This document shows positions 26,987-36,342 of a stretch of DNA of 64,000 nt, in pieces. The notes beneath the pieces are model-generated. The model was not told the origin of the DNA. It did no database searches and saw nothing but the letters and a program-made list of their open reading frames with translations. The first letter of the stretch is position 1; every line of letters begins with the position of its first letter. The stretch is from an uncultured Kiloniellaceae bacterium (GTDB lineage Bacteria; Pseudomonadota; Alphaproteobacteria; Kiloniellales; Kiloniellaceae), in NCBI GenBank assembly GCA_947500035.1, contig CANMQP010000007.1:372001-436000 (forward strand), in the 5' to 3' direction. A program made the translations under genes and the position numbers.

Positions 26987-27848
26987 CGTCGCTCTCCGTG
27001 GTCTCTTCAGTCCGACTTGCCGGCGGCCGCGGGCCGAAGCAGTGTTCAGACGCCGGAAAGCTGCGGGCGCGCACTTCTTTGGCATAGGCGCCGACCGCAA
27101 TCGATACCTCCGATCCCAGTTCCGCATACCGCTTCACGAACTTGGGCGTGAATTCCGAGAACAGACCGAGCAGGTCTTCGGTTACCAGGATTTGTCCGTC
27201 GCAAGCCGCAGACGCACCAATTCCGATGGTCGGCACCGCCACGGCGTTCGTGATCTCGGCGGCAAGCGGCTCGACCACACCTTCAACGACGATCGAGAAA
27301 GCGCCGGCATCCACGACGGCCCGCGCATCGGCCAGAATTCGCTTGGCTTCCTCATCCGTGCGGCCCTGGGTCCGGAAACCGCCCTGACTGTTGAAGGATT
27401 GCGGCAGGAGTCCGACATGCCCCATCACGGGAATTCCGCGCGCGGTGAGGAAAGCGATAGTGGCAGCCATTTCCTGCCCGCCTTCCAGCTTCACGGCGGC
27501 ACAGCCCGTCTCGGCGAGAATCCGCGCAGCGTTGCGATAGGCCAACTCTTGCGATTCCTGGTAACTTCCGAAGGGCATGTCGACCACAACACAGGACGAG
27601 ACCGCCCCTCGAACGACGGCCTTACCGTGCGCGCACATCATCTCGAGCGTGACCCCGAGTGTGGTTTCCATCCCATAGATCACCATTCCAAGAGAATCAC
27701 CCACCAGCAGCAAATCAACGTGCGGATCGAGTAGGCGTGAAATCGGCGTGGTGTAGGCTGTCAGGGCGACGATGGGCGTCTGGTTCTTGCGTCCCCTAAT
27801 CTCTTGTATCGTCGCCGCCTTTGCGGGCTTCTGCGCACTCAATGGCAT
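26976..27848 (-). CDS. panB: 3-methyl-2-oxobutanoate hydroxymethyltransferase
   Basis: A protein of 290 residues. It makes ketopantoate from alpha-ketoisovalerate and methylenetetrahydrofolate. Motifs include [12 protein letters not shown] (Mg-binding Asp), [21 protein letters not shown] and [20 protein letters not shown] five bases before the ATG at 27848 fixes the start, and 83 in-frame upstream codons are ignored. The C-terminus has a charged tail ([12 protein letters not shown]) beyond the core. First gene of panBC. Confidence 0.95.
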   Translation of the reverse strand: MPLSAQKPAKAATIQEIRGRKNQTPIVALTAYTTPISRLLDPHVDLLLVGDSLGMVIYGMETTLGVTLEMMCAHGKAVVRGAVSSCVVVDMPFGSYQESQELAYRNAARILAETGCAAVKLEGGQEMAATIAFLTARGIPVMGHVGLLPQSFNSQGGFRTQGRTDEEAKRILADARAVVDAGAFSIVVEGVVEPLAAEITNAVAVPTIGIGASAACDGQILVTEDLLGLFSEFTPKFVKRYAELGSEVSIAVGAYAKEVRARSFPASEHCFGPRPPASRTEETTESDDVV

Positions 27849-28179
27849 GTCCTCCTGGAACAGACGGCACTTGCAACAGGAATCGCCGGGTGTACGAATT
27901 AGCGAGGTAACGACCGGCTCTCTCGGCTGCACTTTATGCATTGGCTTGTTGCACCGCAAATAATTTGAAACCACTCTCTTCACCTCAATACCCGTGGAAT
28001 TCGAAGAAATTCCGACGAATGCGCCGATTGGACTTGTGCGGCGCAACACATCCATGTCTCTTGATCTCGAATAGGCGTCCGACAGGTTGGCGTCCACGAA
28101 TTGAATGAATCAGGTTAATCTGACGGCACAGCTTCGCGCCGCCTTTCCTTCCGAAAACCAAGCATCACAAGAATCACCT
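27849..28179. other. Divergent intergenic region between panB and the RlmI-like gene
   Basis: About 330 bases. It should contain promoters for both genes. Open frames extend into it from both sides but lack ribosome binding sites. No riboswitch-like structure or consensus promoter was recognised. Confidence 0.35.
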
Positions 28180-29367
28180 ATGTCAGCCTATCCAGACCTC
28201 CGCCTTAAACCCAATGCTCACAAACGCGTCCTTCACGGTTCGCCCTGGATCTTTTCCAACGAATTGGAATTGGACCCGGTTGCAAAAACGCTCGAACCAG
28301 GCGCGCTCGTGAACCTCAAAGGCTCGGACGGTCATGCCTTGGGCGTTGCCATGTTCAACCGCCACCCGCTCATCGCCGCGCGGCTCTTTTCCAGAGACCC
28401 GAAGACACGAGTTGACACGGCTTTCCTGGCCGGTTCCCTGAAGCGGGCGCTGAAGATCCGGGACCGTTTGTTCGAACGCCCCTACTACCGCTTGATTCAC
28501 GCGGAAGCCGACGGCTTGCCCGGTATGATTATCGACCGCTTCGGCGACGTGCTGGTGGTGCAGTTGAACACAGCAGGGGCCGAACGCTTGAAGCCTCATT
28601 TACTTGAGGCCCTCGCTCATGTGCTCGTGCCAAAAACCGTGGTTCTGCGAAACGATTCGCCCACGCGTCAACTGGAAGGCCTGCCATCCTCATTCGAGGT
28701 CCCTGTCGGACAGTTGGACGGACGGATAGAAGTTTTAGAGAACAACGCGCGTTACTTCGCCGATCTGGAGAGCGGACAGAAGACCGGCTGGTTTTACGAT
28801 CAGCGCCTTAACCGCCGCTGGGCCGCCAAGTTCGCCGGCGAGAACAGGGTGTTGGACTGCTACGCGTTCAGCGGCGGATTTACAGTTCAGGCCGCACTGG
28901 CGGGCGCAACGGAAGTCGTGACCCTGGACCGCTCGCAAACGGCCATCGATCTGGCAAAAGAAGCCGCCGCCGCCAATGGCGTCGCCGAGATCTGCCGATT
29001 TGTCAAAGGCGATGCCTTTACCCGAATGGCAGAGCTTGCGAAGGAGAGAGAGAGGTTTGAGCTGGTGATCGCCGATCCGCCGGCCTTCGTGAAGACCAAA
29101 AAAGATCTGGCGCAGGGCCTGAAGGGCTATCGCAAGGTGGCACGCCTGGCGGCCTCCCTGGTGGCCAGTGAGGGAACACTCTTTATTGCCTCCTGCTCAC
29201 ATCATGCAGACCCGGCCAGCTTTACCGAACAGGTGAAACGGGGGCTCAATGACGTCGGACGCCAGGGCAGGATTCTCTATAGCGGCGGTGCAGGTCCGGA
29301 TCACCCGGTTCACCCGGCGCTGCCGGAAACGGCTTACCTGAAGGCACTTCTGATCACCCTGGATTAG
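28180..29367 (+). CDS. Class I SAM-dependent rRNA methyltransferase, RlmI-like (PUA domain)
   Basis: A protein of 395 residues, the length of RlmI, which methylates C1962 of 23S rRNA. An N-terminal PUA-like domain is at about 1-75 (HKRVLHGSPWIFSNEL). The SAM site is VLDCYAFSGGFTVQAALAGA, the catalytic motif ADPPAFVKTK, and a late CSHH motif is present (FIASCSHHADPASF). Orthology to rlmI itself is probable but not certain, because paralogues with the same layout exist. Confidence 0.85.
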   Translation: MSAYPDLRLKPNAHKRVLHGSPWIFSNELELDPVAKTLEPGALVNLKGSDGHALGVAMFNRHPLIAARLFSRDPKTRVDTAFLAGSLKRALKIRDRLFERPYYRLIHAEADGLPGMIIDRFGDVLVVQLNTAGAERLKPHLLEALAHVLVPKTVVLRNDSPTRQLEGLPSSFEVPVGQLDGRIEVLENNARYFADLESGQKTGWFYDQRLNRRWAAKFAGENRVLDCYAFSGGFTVQAALAGATEVVTLDRSQTAIDLAKEAAAANGVAEICRFVKGDAFTRMAELAKERERFELVIADPPAFVKTKKDLAQGLKGYRKVARLAASLVASEGTLFIASCSHHADPASFTEQVKRGLNDVGRQGRILYSGGAGPDHPVHPALPETAYLKALLITLD

Positions 29368-29380
29368 ATAGGGTGGTTGG

Positions 29381-30817
29381 TTAAGCCGCGGCACGCCCGT
29401 TGGCTGTCAGTTTGGGCCGGGACTGTGTCATCGGCAGTATCAGGCAGAAGCAGGTGCCATCGGCGTCCGACTTCTCCAACTCGATATCGCCACCGTGCGC
29501 GCGCATCAGATCGCGCGCGATCGCCAGACCGAGACCGGTGCCGTCGACCCGGGCGGAGCCCTCAAAGGGCTGAAACAATTTTTCGCGGGCACGTGGCGGC
29601 AGGCCTGGACCATTGTCTTGAACCACAATCACGAAGCGGTCCCCGGATTGCCGTGCGGTTACCGCAACCTCGGTGGCGCCGGCTTGTATCGCATTGTGAC
29701 CCAGGTTGGACAGGACCCTGAAAAGCTGGTCTCTGTCGGCTTCGACATCAGTTCCAGCCTCAAGGCGATTGAGCCAAACCGAGGAACCGTCAACCGGCTC
29801 AGGGAGCCCCTCACCAACGTCCTGTACCAGGTCACGGAGATCGAAGTGACTGAGATCCAGGACCGGCGGACCCTCGCGCGTGAAATTCAGTGTCTGTGCG
29901 CAGAGATTGACTGCCCGGTCGATGGCCCGAAGCAATGTCGGGGTTACTCTGCGGACCTCAGGGTCATCACTCCCGGTCAGGCGATCCGACACCAGGACAG
30001 CCGTTGCCAGAATGTTTCGAAGATCGTGATTGATCTTGGTGACAGCCGTCCCAAGTGCAGCGAGGCGGGTTTTCTGCTGCAACGCGGAGCGCAGGCCCTC
30101 CTGCATCGAGGTCAGTTCTCGCTGAGCAATACCAATTTCGTCACCGCGGTCTGAATGCGGCAGGCTGATCGTGACGTCCTCCGGCGCTGAACGGAATTCC
30201 ACCATGCTGCCGGTGATGCGCCGCATCGGACGCACCATCAACCAATGCAGACTGAGGTAGACCAGTGCAGCGGTAAAGAACGCAATGCCGAACGACAGCG
30301 CCAGAATTCGCTGCGAGTAATCCCACATCGCAGCACGCATGGGGGCTTCATCGAGCACCACGTCCACCAGAGTGCCGGGATCTTTGGGTGACACGCCCAC
30401 CACGCGCAAAACCCTGTTCTCCGTATGCCAAAGAGACATGAAGGCATCACCGATCAGGCCAAAAAAGGTTCCTCTCCTCAGATCAAACGCGGCATCAACC
30501 TCACCAGGCTTGTCGACCATCAGCATGAGTTTGATGCTGTCCTCGGGTTTTGTCAGCGCAACGGAATAGGCGTTCACATGATCCAGAAGCTCCTGCTCCA
30601 GGTCCTTGGTGACCATTTTGTCGTCGGTTGCCTCAAGCGCGAGTATGGCCAGATGACCGGCGGCAAGGCGTCCTTCAAGGAAAGACACCCGGAACCGCCC
30701 GATTGATGGGGCGTAGATCAGGACCTCAGACAACATAACGAACGCAACAGTTAAGATCAGCAGTCTTGCGGAAAGACTTCTGGCTAACGGTGGCAGTTTA
30801 AGTCTGTGTCCTGTCAT
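29381..30817 (-). CDS. Membrane sensor histidine kinase
   Basis: A protein of 478 residues. Helix 1 is near 16-37 and helix 2 near 172-194, enclosing a periplasmic sensor of about 135 residues. A HAMP-like linker follows (195-250). The phospho-acceptor is His264 in KINHDLRNIL, a variant of the usual H box. ATP-binding motifs are NLGHNAIQAG at 371-380, DNGPGLP at 401-407, FQPF and GTGLGLAI at 426-433. No response regulator is adjacent. It converges on the methyltransferase gene with 13 bases between stops. Confidence 0.9.
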   Translation of the reverse strand: MTGHRLKLPPLARSLSARLLILTVAFVMLSEVLIYAPSIGRFRVSFLEGRLAAGHLAILALEATDDKMVTKDLEQELLDHVNAYSVALTKPEDSIKLMLMVDKPGEVDAAFDLRRGTFFGLIGDAFMSLWHTENRVLRVVGVSPKDPGTLVDVVLDEAPMRAAMWDYSQRILALSFGIAFFTAALVYLSLHWLMVRPMRRITGSMVEFRSAPEDVTISLPHSDRGDEIGIAQRELTSMQEGLRSALQQKTRLAALGTAVTKINHDLRNILATAVLVSDRLTGSDDPEVRRVTPTLLRAIDRAVNLCAQTLNFTREGPPVLDLSHFDLRDLVQDVGEGLPEPVDGSSVWLNRLEAGTDVEADRDQLFRVLSNLGHNAIQAGATEVAVTARQSGDRFVIVVQDNGPGLPPRAREKLFQPFEGSARVDGTGLGLAIARDLMRAHGGDIELEKSDADGTCFCLILPMTQSRPKLTANGRAAA

Positions 30818-30916
30818 ACCCTGTGCTTAACGCTCGATCATCGGAGATATAGAATCGCGTAAACAGCACGGATTCAATGAATATTCACCCGAATCCTCGT
30901 GTAAACTCAACGACGA

Positions 30917-31657
30917 TTAATCGAGAGCCTCTTTGCGGGCCTTCATTTTCTTGTAAATCACCGGTACCAGCGACAGTACAATCAGGCCGACAATCGGCAG
31001 CAAAACCTGTGGTTTGAAGATGATTCCCAGGTCCGGGGTCTCGTTGGCATCGAAAATGGCCCCCAGGCCGCTCCCGACGCTGGTGTAAACAAACGTACCG
31101 GGAATGATGCCGAAAAAGGTTCCGATCATATAGTTTCGCAATGACACGCCGAGAAAAGCCGGTACGAGGTTGACCAGCCAGAACGGAAAAATAGGAATAA
31201 ACCGCAGCACCAGAAGATAATTCAGCTCGTTCTCTCGAAATCCGGCTTCCATTTTTTGGAGCGCGGGCCCGGCTTTGGCTCTTAGAATATCTCCGAGCGC
31301 TGTACGCGCGGCGAGAAACACGACCGTTGCACCCAATGTCGCCCCGACAAGAACGTAACTTCCGCCCAGCCAGGTTCCGAACAGGAAACCGCCGCCAATC
31401 GTCAGGAAGAGCCCTCCCGGAATTGAGAAGGCCGTGGCGACGGCATAGATGCCAATAAATGCCAAACCTGCAAGCAACCCAAGGCTGTCAACCTGCCCCA
31501 GCAACCACTCCCGATTGTCCCGAAGAGTCTCATAGCTCAGGTATTTGTGCCAACCCTGCGAGATGGCTAACGCCAAACCTGCAACAATAACGACAGCTGG
31601 AAGCACACGGGCGAGTGAAAAACCGCCTGAAGCGGACTCTTTTTTGGGTTCTGTCAT
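30917..31657 (-). CDS. TVP38/TMEM64-family (DedA-like, SNARE-associated) membrane protein
   Basis: A protein of 246 residues with five or six helices. The family core is visible: FSIPGGLFLTIGGGFLFGTWLGG, then GATLGATVVFLAARTALGD, and the later RFIPIFPFWLVNLVPAFLGV re-entrant motif. Members are proposed to move phospholipids or polyprenyl phosphates across membranes. It stands alone, divergent from rpmH. Confidence 0.85.
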   Translation of the reverse strand: MTEPKKESASGGFSLARVLPAVVIVAGLALAISQGWHKYLSYETLRDNREWLLGQVDSLGLLAGLAFIGIYAVATAFSIPGGLFLTIGGGFLFGTWLGGSYVLVGATLGATVVFLAARTALGDILRAKAGPALQKMEAGFRENELNYLLVLRFIPIFPFWLVNLVPAFLGVSLRNYMIGTFFGIIPGTFVYTSVGSGLGAIFDANETPDLGIIFKPQVLLPIVGLIVLSLVPVIYKKMKARKEALD

Positions 31658-31835
31658 AAAATCATTCTCTGTGAGTCTGCCGCTTCATGGCAAGTATAGC
31701 CTCTGTGGCCCACGAAGTTTTGAATGTCTGTGAGTCAGATGCAGGCCTGGTGGAACCGCAGCCGCCCCAATTGCCTAAAACAAACCCCTGGTTTACCATT
31801 GCTTTCCGAAATATACGTTAACGAACACTCTTGGT

Positions 31836-31851
31836 GTTTTTCGCGAAAAAC
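31836..31851. promoter_or_regulatory. Perfect palindrome GTTTTTCGCGAAAAAC
   Basis: Sixteen bases, fully self-complementary, 54 bases upstream of the -35 box for rpmH. A binding site for a dimeric regulator is possible. It is not followed by a T-tract, so it is not a terminator. Confidence 0.4.
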
Positions 31852-31895
31852 CGCTGGCGATTCGGCTTTTCCGACACTTAATGAAAGAATGCTTC

Positions 31896-31933
31896 AGCGG
31901 GCCGTTGACAGACGTAGGCGGCCCGCTTATACA
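31896..31933 (+). promoter_or_regulatory. Near-consensus sigma-70 promoter with embedded inverted repeat, upstream of rpmH
   Basis: TTGACA at 31905-31910, a 17-base spacer and TATACA at 31928-31933. An eight-base perfect inverted repeat, AGCGGGCC (31896-31903) and GGCCCGCT (31920-31927), flanks the -35 box and touches the -10 box. The start of transcription should be near 31940, about 37 bases before the rpmH GTG. Confidence 0.75.
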
Positions 31934-31976
31934 GCCTCGTCATTTTCCAACCATCCGTACTACGGAGAGTATTGCA

Positions 31977-32111
31977 GTGAAGCGCACATTTCAGCCCAGC
32001 GTGCTGGTCCGCAAGCGCCGCCATGGGTTCCGCGCCCGCAAAGCGACCGTCGGCGGACGCAAAGTCCTGGTAGCCCGTCGAGCCAAAGGCCGCAAGCGGC
32101 TGTCCGCCTAA
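31977..32111 (+). CDS. rpmH: 50S ribosomal protein L34
   Basis: Forty-four residues beginning with a [21 protein letters not shown] and ending [12 protein letters not shown], the full L34 signature. ACGGAGAG lies 9 to 16 bases upstream. The gene starts the operon rpmH-rnpA-yidD-yidC-engB-argB, with gaps of 3 to 12 bases between members. Confidence 0.96.
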   Translation: MKRTFQPSVLVRKRRHGFRARKATVGGRKVLVARRAKGRKRLSA

Positions 32112-32115
32112 TCCG

Positions 32116-32574
32116 ATGACGCCGGCCATCGGACGCCTGAAAACGCGTCCGGAGTTTCTTAAGGTCGCGGCATCACGGTGCAAGTGGGTAGCTCCCGGCC
32201 TTATTCTGCAGGTTCTGCAGCGTGGGTCGACAGGTCAATCGTCCGATCATTCCGCGCAAAGCGGCACAGGTCTGCGCGTTGGCTTTACCGTCAGCCGAAA
32301 GGTTGGCAATGCGGTAAAGCGCAATCGTGCGCGCCGCCGTTTGCGTGCTGTTGTGGACGAGGTCATGCCGGAACTCGGGCGTCCAGGCCACGATTATGTG
32401 GTGATAGGTCGCGGGTCAACCTTGACTCGTGACTTCGAAGACCTGAAATCAGACTTGCGCGTGTCAATCGCACGGGCGACAACAAGCAAGGGCTTCGGAA
32501 GTAAACGAGGGTCGAAAGGCCGTAAGGGAAGCACCCGTGGTCCGACGACTGGCCCGGCGTCCAAAGGGAGCTAG
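32116..32574 (+). CDS. rnpA: Ribonuclease P protein component
   Basis: A protein of 152 residues that aids the RNase P RNA in removing 5' leaders from pre-tRNAs. The RNR signature is clear: VGFTVSRKVGNAVKRNRARRRLRAVV. It is longer than the usual 110-125 residues because of a Ser/Gly insert near residues 40-52 and a basic Gly/Ser/Lys tail of about 30 residues after RATTSK. Four bases after rpmH. Confidence 0.93.
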   Translation: MTPAIGRLKTRPEFLKVAASRCKWVAPGLILQVLQRGSTGQSSDHSAQSGTGLRVGFTVSRKVGNAVKRNRARRRLRAVVDEVMPELGRPGHDYVVIGRGSTLTRDFEDLKSDLRVSIARATTSKGFGSKRGSKGRKGSTRGPTTGPASKGS

Positions 32575-32577
32575 AGC

Positions 32578-32856
32578 ATGAAACTGATAAGCGGAGGCCT
32601 GATTGGTCTTGTTCGGCTCTATCAGTACGCCATCTCGCCCCTCATGCCCCCGCACTGCAGGTTCTATCCCAGCTGTTCGCACTACGCCTGTGACGCCTTG
32701 CGCGTGCACGGCCCGCTGCGCGGAAGCTGGCTGACCCTGATTCGCCTGATCCGCTGTCATCCTTGGGGGGGCGAGGGCTACGACCCGGTTCCCGAACCGG
32801 ACGAACGGGCGAGCGGAAGCATTTCAACTCATCACCATTGTCAAGAACGTCACTGA
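32578..32856 (+). CDS. yidD: Membrane protein insertion efficiency factor
   Basis: Ninety-two residues. The invariant motif [16 protein letters not shown] is at 27-41, preceded by an amphipathic N-terminus ([15 protein letters not shown]). The later [13 protein letters not shown] is also diagnostic. It helps YidC-dependent insertion at the inner membrane. Three bases lie between it and rnpA. Confidence 0.95.
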   Translation: MKLISGGLIGLVRLYQYAISPLMPPHCRFYPSCSHYACDALRVHGPLRGSWLTLIRLIRCHPWGGEGYDPVPEPDERASGSISTHHHCQERH

Positions 32857-32868
32857 GCAAAAGGCACC

Positions 32869-34686
32869 ATGGGACAACAGGACCAAAGAAACCTCTTACT
32901 CGCGATTGTTCTCTCGCTCGCTATCTTACTGGGTTTTCAGTATTTTCTGCCGCAAGAGCCACCGCTCGAGGCACCGCAAAGCAGTGAACAGATCATCGGG
33001 CAGCCCGCGCCACAACCCGGTCAGGCCGGGACGGTCCCCTCAACAGTGCCTGGCGCAACGAGTTCCTCTTCGGCACCCTCGGCCCCGGGAATTCCAGGTT
33101 CGCTTGGCGTTTCGGCCGCTCAATCACGCAGTGATCTTCTGGCTACCACGCCACGCGTACAGATCGAAACCCCCAAACTGAGCGGTTCCATCTCCCTGAT
33201 CGGCGGACGATTGGACGATCTGGTCTTAACCGAGCTGCGCGAAACCCTGGAAGAGGGCAGCCCCAACATTGTGTTGCTTTCACCACTGGGTACGGCCGAA
33301 CCTTACTACGCCAACTTTGGCTGGTCAGTCGGTGACGGCTCCGTCCCAACGCCGGACGCCTCAAGCGTCTGGAGCGCAGATAAAACCACACTCACACCGC
33401 AGCAGCCCGTCACACTGAGCTGGGACAACGGTCAGGGCCTGACCTTCCAGAAGACCTTCGAAGTTGACGAGAACTACCTCTTCACGGTTCACCAGCGCGT
33501 TGTAAACAATAGCGATCGAGCCTTTACGGCCTCGCCCTACGGCCTGATCAATCGCACGGGAACCCCCGACATCCTCGGTTTCTACATCCTCCACGAGGGA
33601 CTGGTCGGAGTCCTCAACGAGAACCTGCAGGAAATCGACTACAGCGATGTTCTGGAAGCAGAGAACCGCGTCATCAGTGAGAGCTCGGATGGCGGTTGGC
33701 TTGGAATCACGGATAAATACTGGGCCACAGCGCTAATCCCGGACCAATCGGTATCAGTGACAACGCGCTTTACAGGCCAGACCCTGGCCGGCATCGCGTC
33801 TTACCAGACCGACTACCTCTATAACGACGGTATCGTGGTCGCGCCGGGCAGTTCCATTGAAACCAGTAACTCACTCTTCGCTGGTGCAAAGGTCGTCACG
33901 CAAATTGACGAATACGAGACCGCCCTGGGGGTCAATCATTTCGACAAAATCGTCGACTTCGGCTGGTTCTACTACATCACCAAGCCGTTGTTTTACGCCA
34001 TTCACTGGCTCAACGAGAAGATCGGCAACTTCGGCGTCGCCATCCTGGTGCTGACGGTTTTCATCAAACTGGCGTTCTTCCCGCTCGCGAACAAGTCCTA
34101 CAAGGCCATGGCGAAAATGCGGAAGCTGCAGCCGGAGATGCTCGATCTGCGCGAGCGCTTCGGGGAGGACAAGCAACGCCTGAACCAGGAAATGATGGCG
34201 CTCTATAAGCGCGAGGGCGCCAACCCCATGTCCGGGTGTTTGCCGATCCTTATTCAGATCCCGGTCTTCTTTGCGCTCTACAAAGTGATGTTTGTCACCA
34301 TCGAAATGCGCCAGGCGCCGTTCTTTGGGTGGATCAGAGACCTTTCCGCGCCGGACCCGACTTCCATTCTCAACGGCTTTGGCCTCCTGCCCTGGGGTGT
34401 GCCGGAACTCGGCCTGCTGAATGTTCTCAACCTGGGTGTCTGGCCGCTGATCATGGGCATCACCATGTTCCTGCAGCAGAAACTCAATCCGCAACCACCC
34501 GATCCGATCCAGGCCAAGATCTTCTTGTTCATGCCGGTCATGTTTACCTTCCTGCTGGCCACCTTCCCGGCCGGTCTGGTGATCTACTGGGCATGGAACA
34601 ACACGCTTTCGATCATTCAACAAGCCGTCATCATGAAGCGGGCCGGCGTTCCCATCGGGAACCCGACCCCTCCAAGCAAGACGTGA
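32869..34686 (+). CDS. yidC: Membrane protein insertase
   Basis: A protein of 605 residues. The N-terminal anchor helix is at 9-25, followed by a Pro/Ser-rich linker (residues 35-75) and the large periplasmic beta domain (to about 350). The Oxa1-type core of five helices follows, starting [41 protein letters not shown] in the DNA frame. The conserved [18 protein letters not shown] and [20 protein letters not shown] segments are present. It inserts proteins into the inner membrane with SecYEG or alone. Confidence 0.96.
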   Translation: MGQQDQRNLLLAIVLSLAILLGFQYFLPQEPPLEAPQSSEQIIGQPAPQPGQAGTVPSTVPGATSSSSAPSAPGIPGSLGVSAAQSRSDLLATTPRVQIETPKLSGSISLIGGRLDDLVLTELRETLEEGSPNIVLLSPLGTAEPYYANFGWSVGDGSVPTPDASSVWSADKTTLTPQQPVTLSWDNGQGLTFQKTFEVDENYLFTVHQRVVNNSDRAFTASPYGLINRTGTPDILGFYILHEGLVGVLNENLQEIDYSDVLEAENRVISESSDGGWLGITDKYWATALIPDQSVSVTTRFTGQTLAGIASYQTDYLYNDGIVVAPGSSIETSNSLFAGAKVVTQIDEYETALGVNHFDKIVDFGWFYYITKPLFYAIHWLNEKIGNFGVAILVLTVFIKLAFFPLANKSYKAMAKMRKLQPEMLDLRERFGEDKQRLNQEMMALYKREGANPMSGCLPILIQIPVFFALYKVMFVTIEMRQAPFFGWIRDLSAPDPTSILNGFGLLPWGVPELGLLNVLNLGVWPLIMGITMFLQQKLNPQPPDPIQAKIFLFMPVMFTFLLATFPAGLVIYWAWNNTLSIIQQAVIMKRAGVPIGNPTPPSKT

Positions 34687-34696
34687 TCCTGGCAAG

Positions 34697-35392
34697 ATGG
34701 CAAAAGATAGCGAGCCTGGTTCGTCCCTCGGCGCAGACGGCGATGGTGAGACCGCGTGGCAAGAAGCTCTTGAGGTCGGCCGACTTCTTTTTGCCAAGGA
34801 ATGTCAGTTTCTGACAGCGGCGGCCCAGGACGGGCAATTGCCGAACCTGGGCTTCCCCGAGGTCGCCTTTGCCGGCCGCTCCAACGTTGGCAAGTCCAGT
34901 CTGGTGAATGCACTTACCGGCCGGAAAACGCTTGCCAGGACATCGCATACGCCGGGACGCACGCAACAGCTCAACTTCTTCGGGCTTGGCGGACGCCTGG
35001 TTCTTGTGGATCTCCCGGGCTACGGTTACGCGCGCGCGGCCAAGACCGATGTTAAACGCTGGACCGGTCTGACTCGCGACTACCTCAAGGGCCGGACCGA
35101 GTTGCGCAGAGTCTGTCTTCTGATCGATTCGCGGCACAGCCTGAAGGAAAATGACCGCGAGATCATGTCCGAACTCGACGTTGCCGCCGTATCCTATCAA
35201 GTCGTATTGACCAAGACGGACAAGCTAAAAGCATCAGGCCTTGCAGCGGTTCTCAAGTCGGTTCAGGCCGAGTTGGCGAAGCGCCCTGCCGCCCACCCGG
35301 AGGTGGCCGTCACCTCGTCACACAAGTCGAAAGGCATTGCCGAGTTGCGGGCGATGCTCGCAACACTGGCAGACCCAGCACCGGAACGTTAG
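34697..35392 (+). CDS. engB: Ribosome biogenesis GTP-binding protein YsxC/EngB
   Basis: A protein of 231 residues. The P-loop is [11 protein letters not shown] near residue 58, G3 is DLPGYGYA, G4 is TKTDK and the SHKSKG region is G5-like. It assists maturation of the 50S subunit. The first 30 residues form an acidic Gly-rich extension before the core. Ten bases after yidC. Confidence 0.94.
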   Translation: MAKDSEPGSSLGADGDGETAWQEALEVGRLLFAKECQFLTAAAQDGQLPNLGFPEVAFAGRSNVGKSSLVNALTGRKTLARTSHTPGRTQQLNFFGLGGRLVLVDLPGYGYARAAKTDVKRWTGLTRDYLKGRTELRRVCLLIDSRHSLKENDREIMSELDVAAVSYQVVLTKTDKLKASGLAAVLKSVQAELAKRPAAHPEVAVTSSHKSKGIAELRAMLATLADPAPER

Positions 35393-35401
35393 ACTTCCGC
35401 C

Positions 35402-36310
35402 ATGACAAACAAGAGTTTCAGCGATACCAAGAACTGGCTGAGAACCGCCCGGACCATCACCGAGGCTCTGCCCTTCATGCGCCGCTACACGGGCAAGACC
35501 TTTGTGATCAAGTACGGCGGGCACGCCATGGGCAACCAGGAACTGGCCGATATCTTCGCCAGCGACATCGTCTTGCTCAAGCAGATCGGCATCAATCCGG
35601 TTGTCGTCCATGGTGGCGGACCGCAAATCGGCCAGATGCTCGAACGCCTCAAGGTGCAGAGCGAATTCATTGACGGCTTGCGCGTCACCGACGCCGCGAC
35701 CGTCGAAATCGTCGAAATGGTGCTTTCCGGCTCGATCAACAAACAGATCGTGAGCGCGATCACCGCAGCAGGTGGAACCGCAATCGGCCTATCGGGTAAG
35801 GACGGTGGACTGATACAAGCCACCAAGTTGCGCCGGACGAAGCGAGACGAAGAATCGAATATCGAAAAGATCCTCGATCTGGGTTTCGTCGGGGAACCCA
35901 GTCGCGTGAACCCGCAGATTCTGACTTCGCTGGAACGCTCAGGTATGATTCCGGTGATCGCCCCCATCGGCTTGGGCGCCGACGGACAGACCTATAACAT
36001 CAATGCGGATACAGTCGCGGGTGCCGTTGCCGCTGCGGTAGGCGCATCACGCCTGCTGTTACTGACAGATGTCGCAGGGGTCCTCGACAAAGAGGGTAAC
36101 CTACTGACCGATCTCAGCACTGAGCGAGTGCGTGAACTCCAACAGGATGGCACGATCTATGGTGGCATGATTCCGAAGCTGGAGACCTGCGTGACTGCTG
36201 TTGAGAACGGCGTCGACGCCTCGGTCATCATCGATGGCCGGGTACCACACTCCATGCTTCTGGAAATCTTCACGGACCGAGGCATCGGGACCTTGATCGG
36301 CCGGCAATAG
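35402..36310 (+). CDS. argB: Acetylglutamate kinase
   Basis: A protein of 302 residues. It phosphorylates N-acetylglutamate, the second step of arginine synthesis. Motifs include [10 protein letters not shown] (ATP site), [43 protein letters not shown] in the expected place, and the [12 protein letters not shown] segment. The N-terminal helix typical of arginine-inhibited hexameric enzymes is present (residues 5-20), so feedback inhibition by arginine is probable. Last gene of the operon. Confidence 0.95.
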   Translation: MTNKSFSDTKNWLRTARTITEALPFMRRYTGKTFVIKYGGHAMGNQELADIFASDIVLLKQIGINPVVVHGGGPQIGQMLERLKVQSEFIDGLRVTDAATVEIVEMVLSGSINKQIVSAITAAGGTAIGLSGKDGGLIQATKLRRTKRDEESNIEKILDLGFVGEPSRVNPQILTSLERSGMIPVIAPIGLGADGQTYNINADTVAGAVAAAVGASRLLLLTDVAGVLDKEGNLLTDLSTERVRELQQDGTIYGGMIPKLETCVTAVENGVDASVIIDGRVPHSMLLEIFTDRGIGTLIGRQ

Positions 36311-36342
36311 ACGTCCCGATGCTCTCTCGCATCAACTCTGTC

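Larger units (their letters stand above)
31658..31976. other. Divergent promoter region upstream of rpmH
   Basis: 319 bases without a gene. It holds a perfect 16-base palindrome at 31836-31851 and a strong promoter with an inverted repeat at 31896-31933, both listed separately. Open frames through it are antisense or out of frame with rpmH. Confidence 0.6.

Noticed and set aside
26745-27734. Open frame of 329 codons on the plus strand
   Set aside because: It is antisense to panC and panB, whose catalytic motifs are complete.
33871-34797. Open frame of 308 codons on the minus strand
   Set aside because: It is antisense to yidC and engB and has a charged low-complexity composition.
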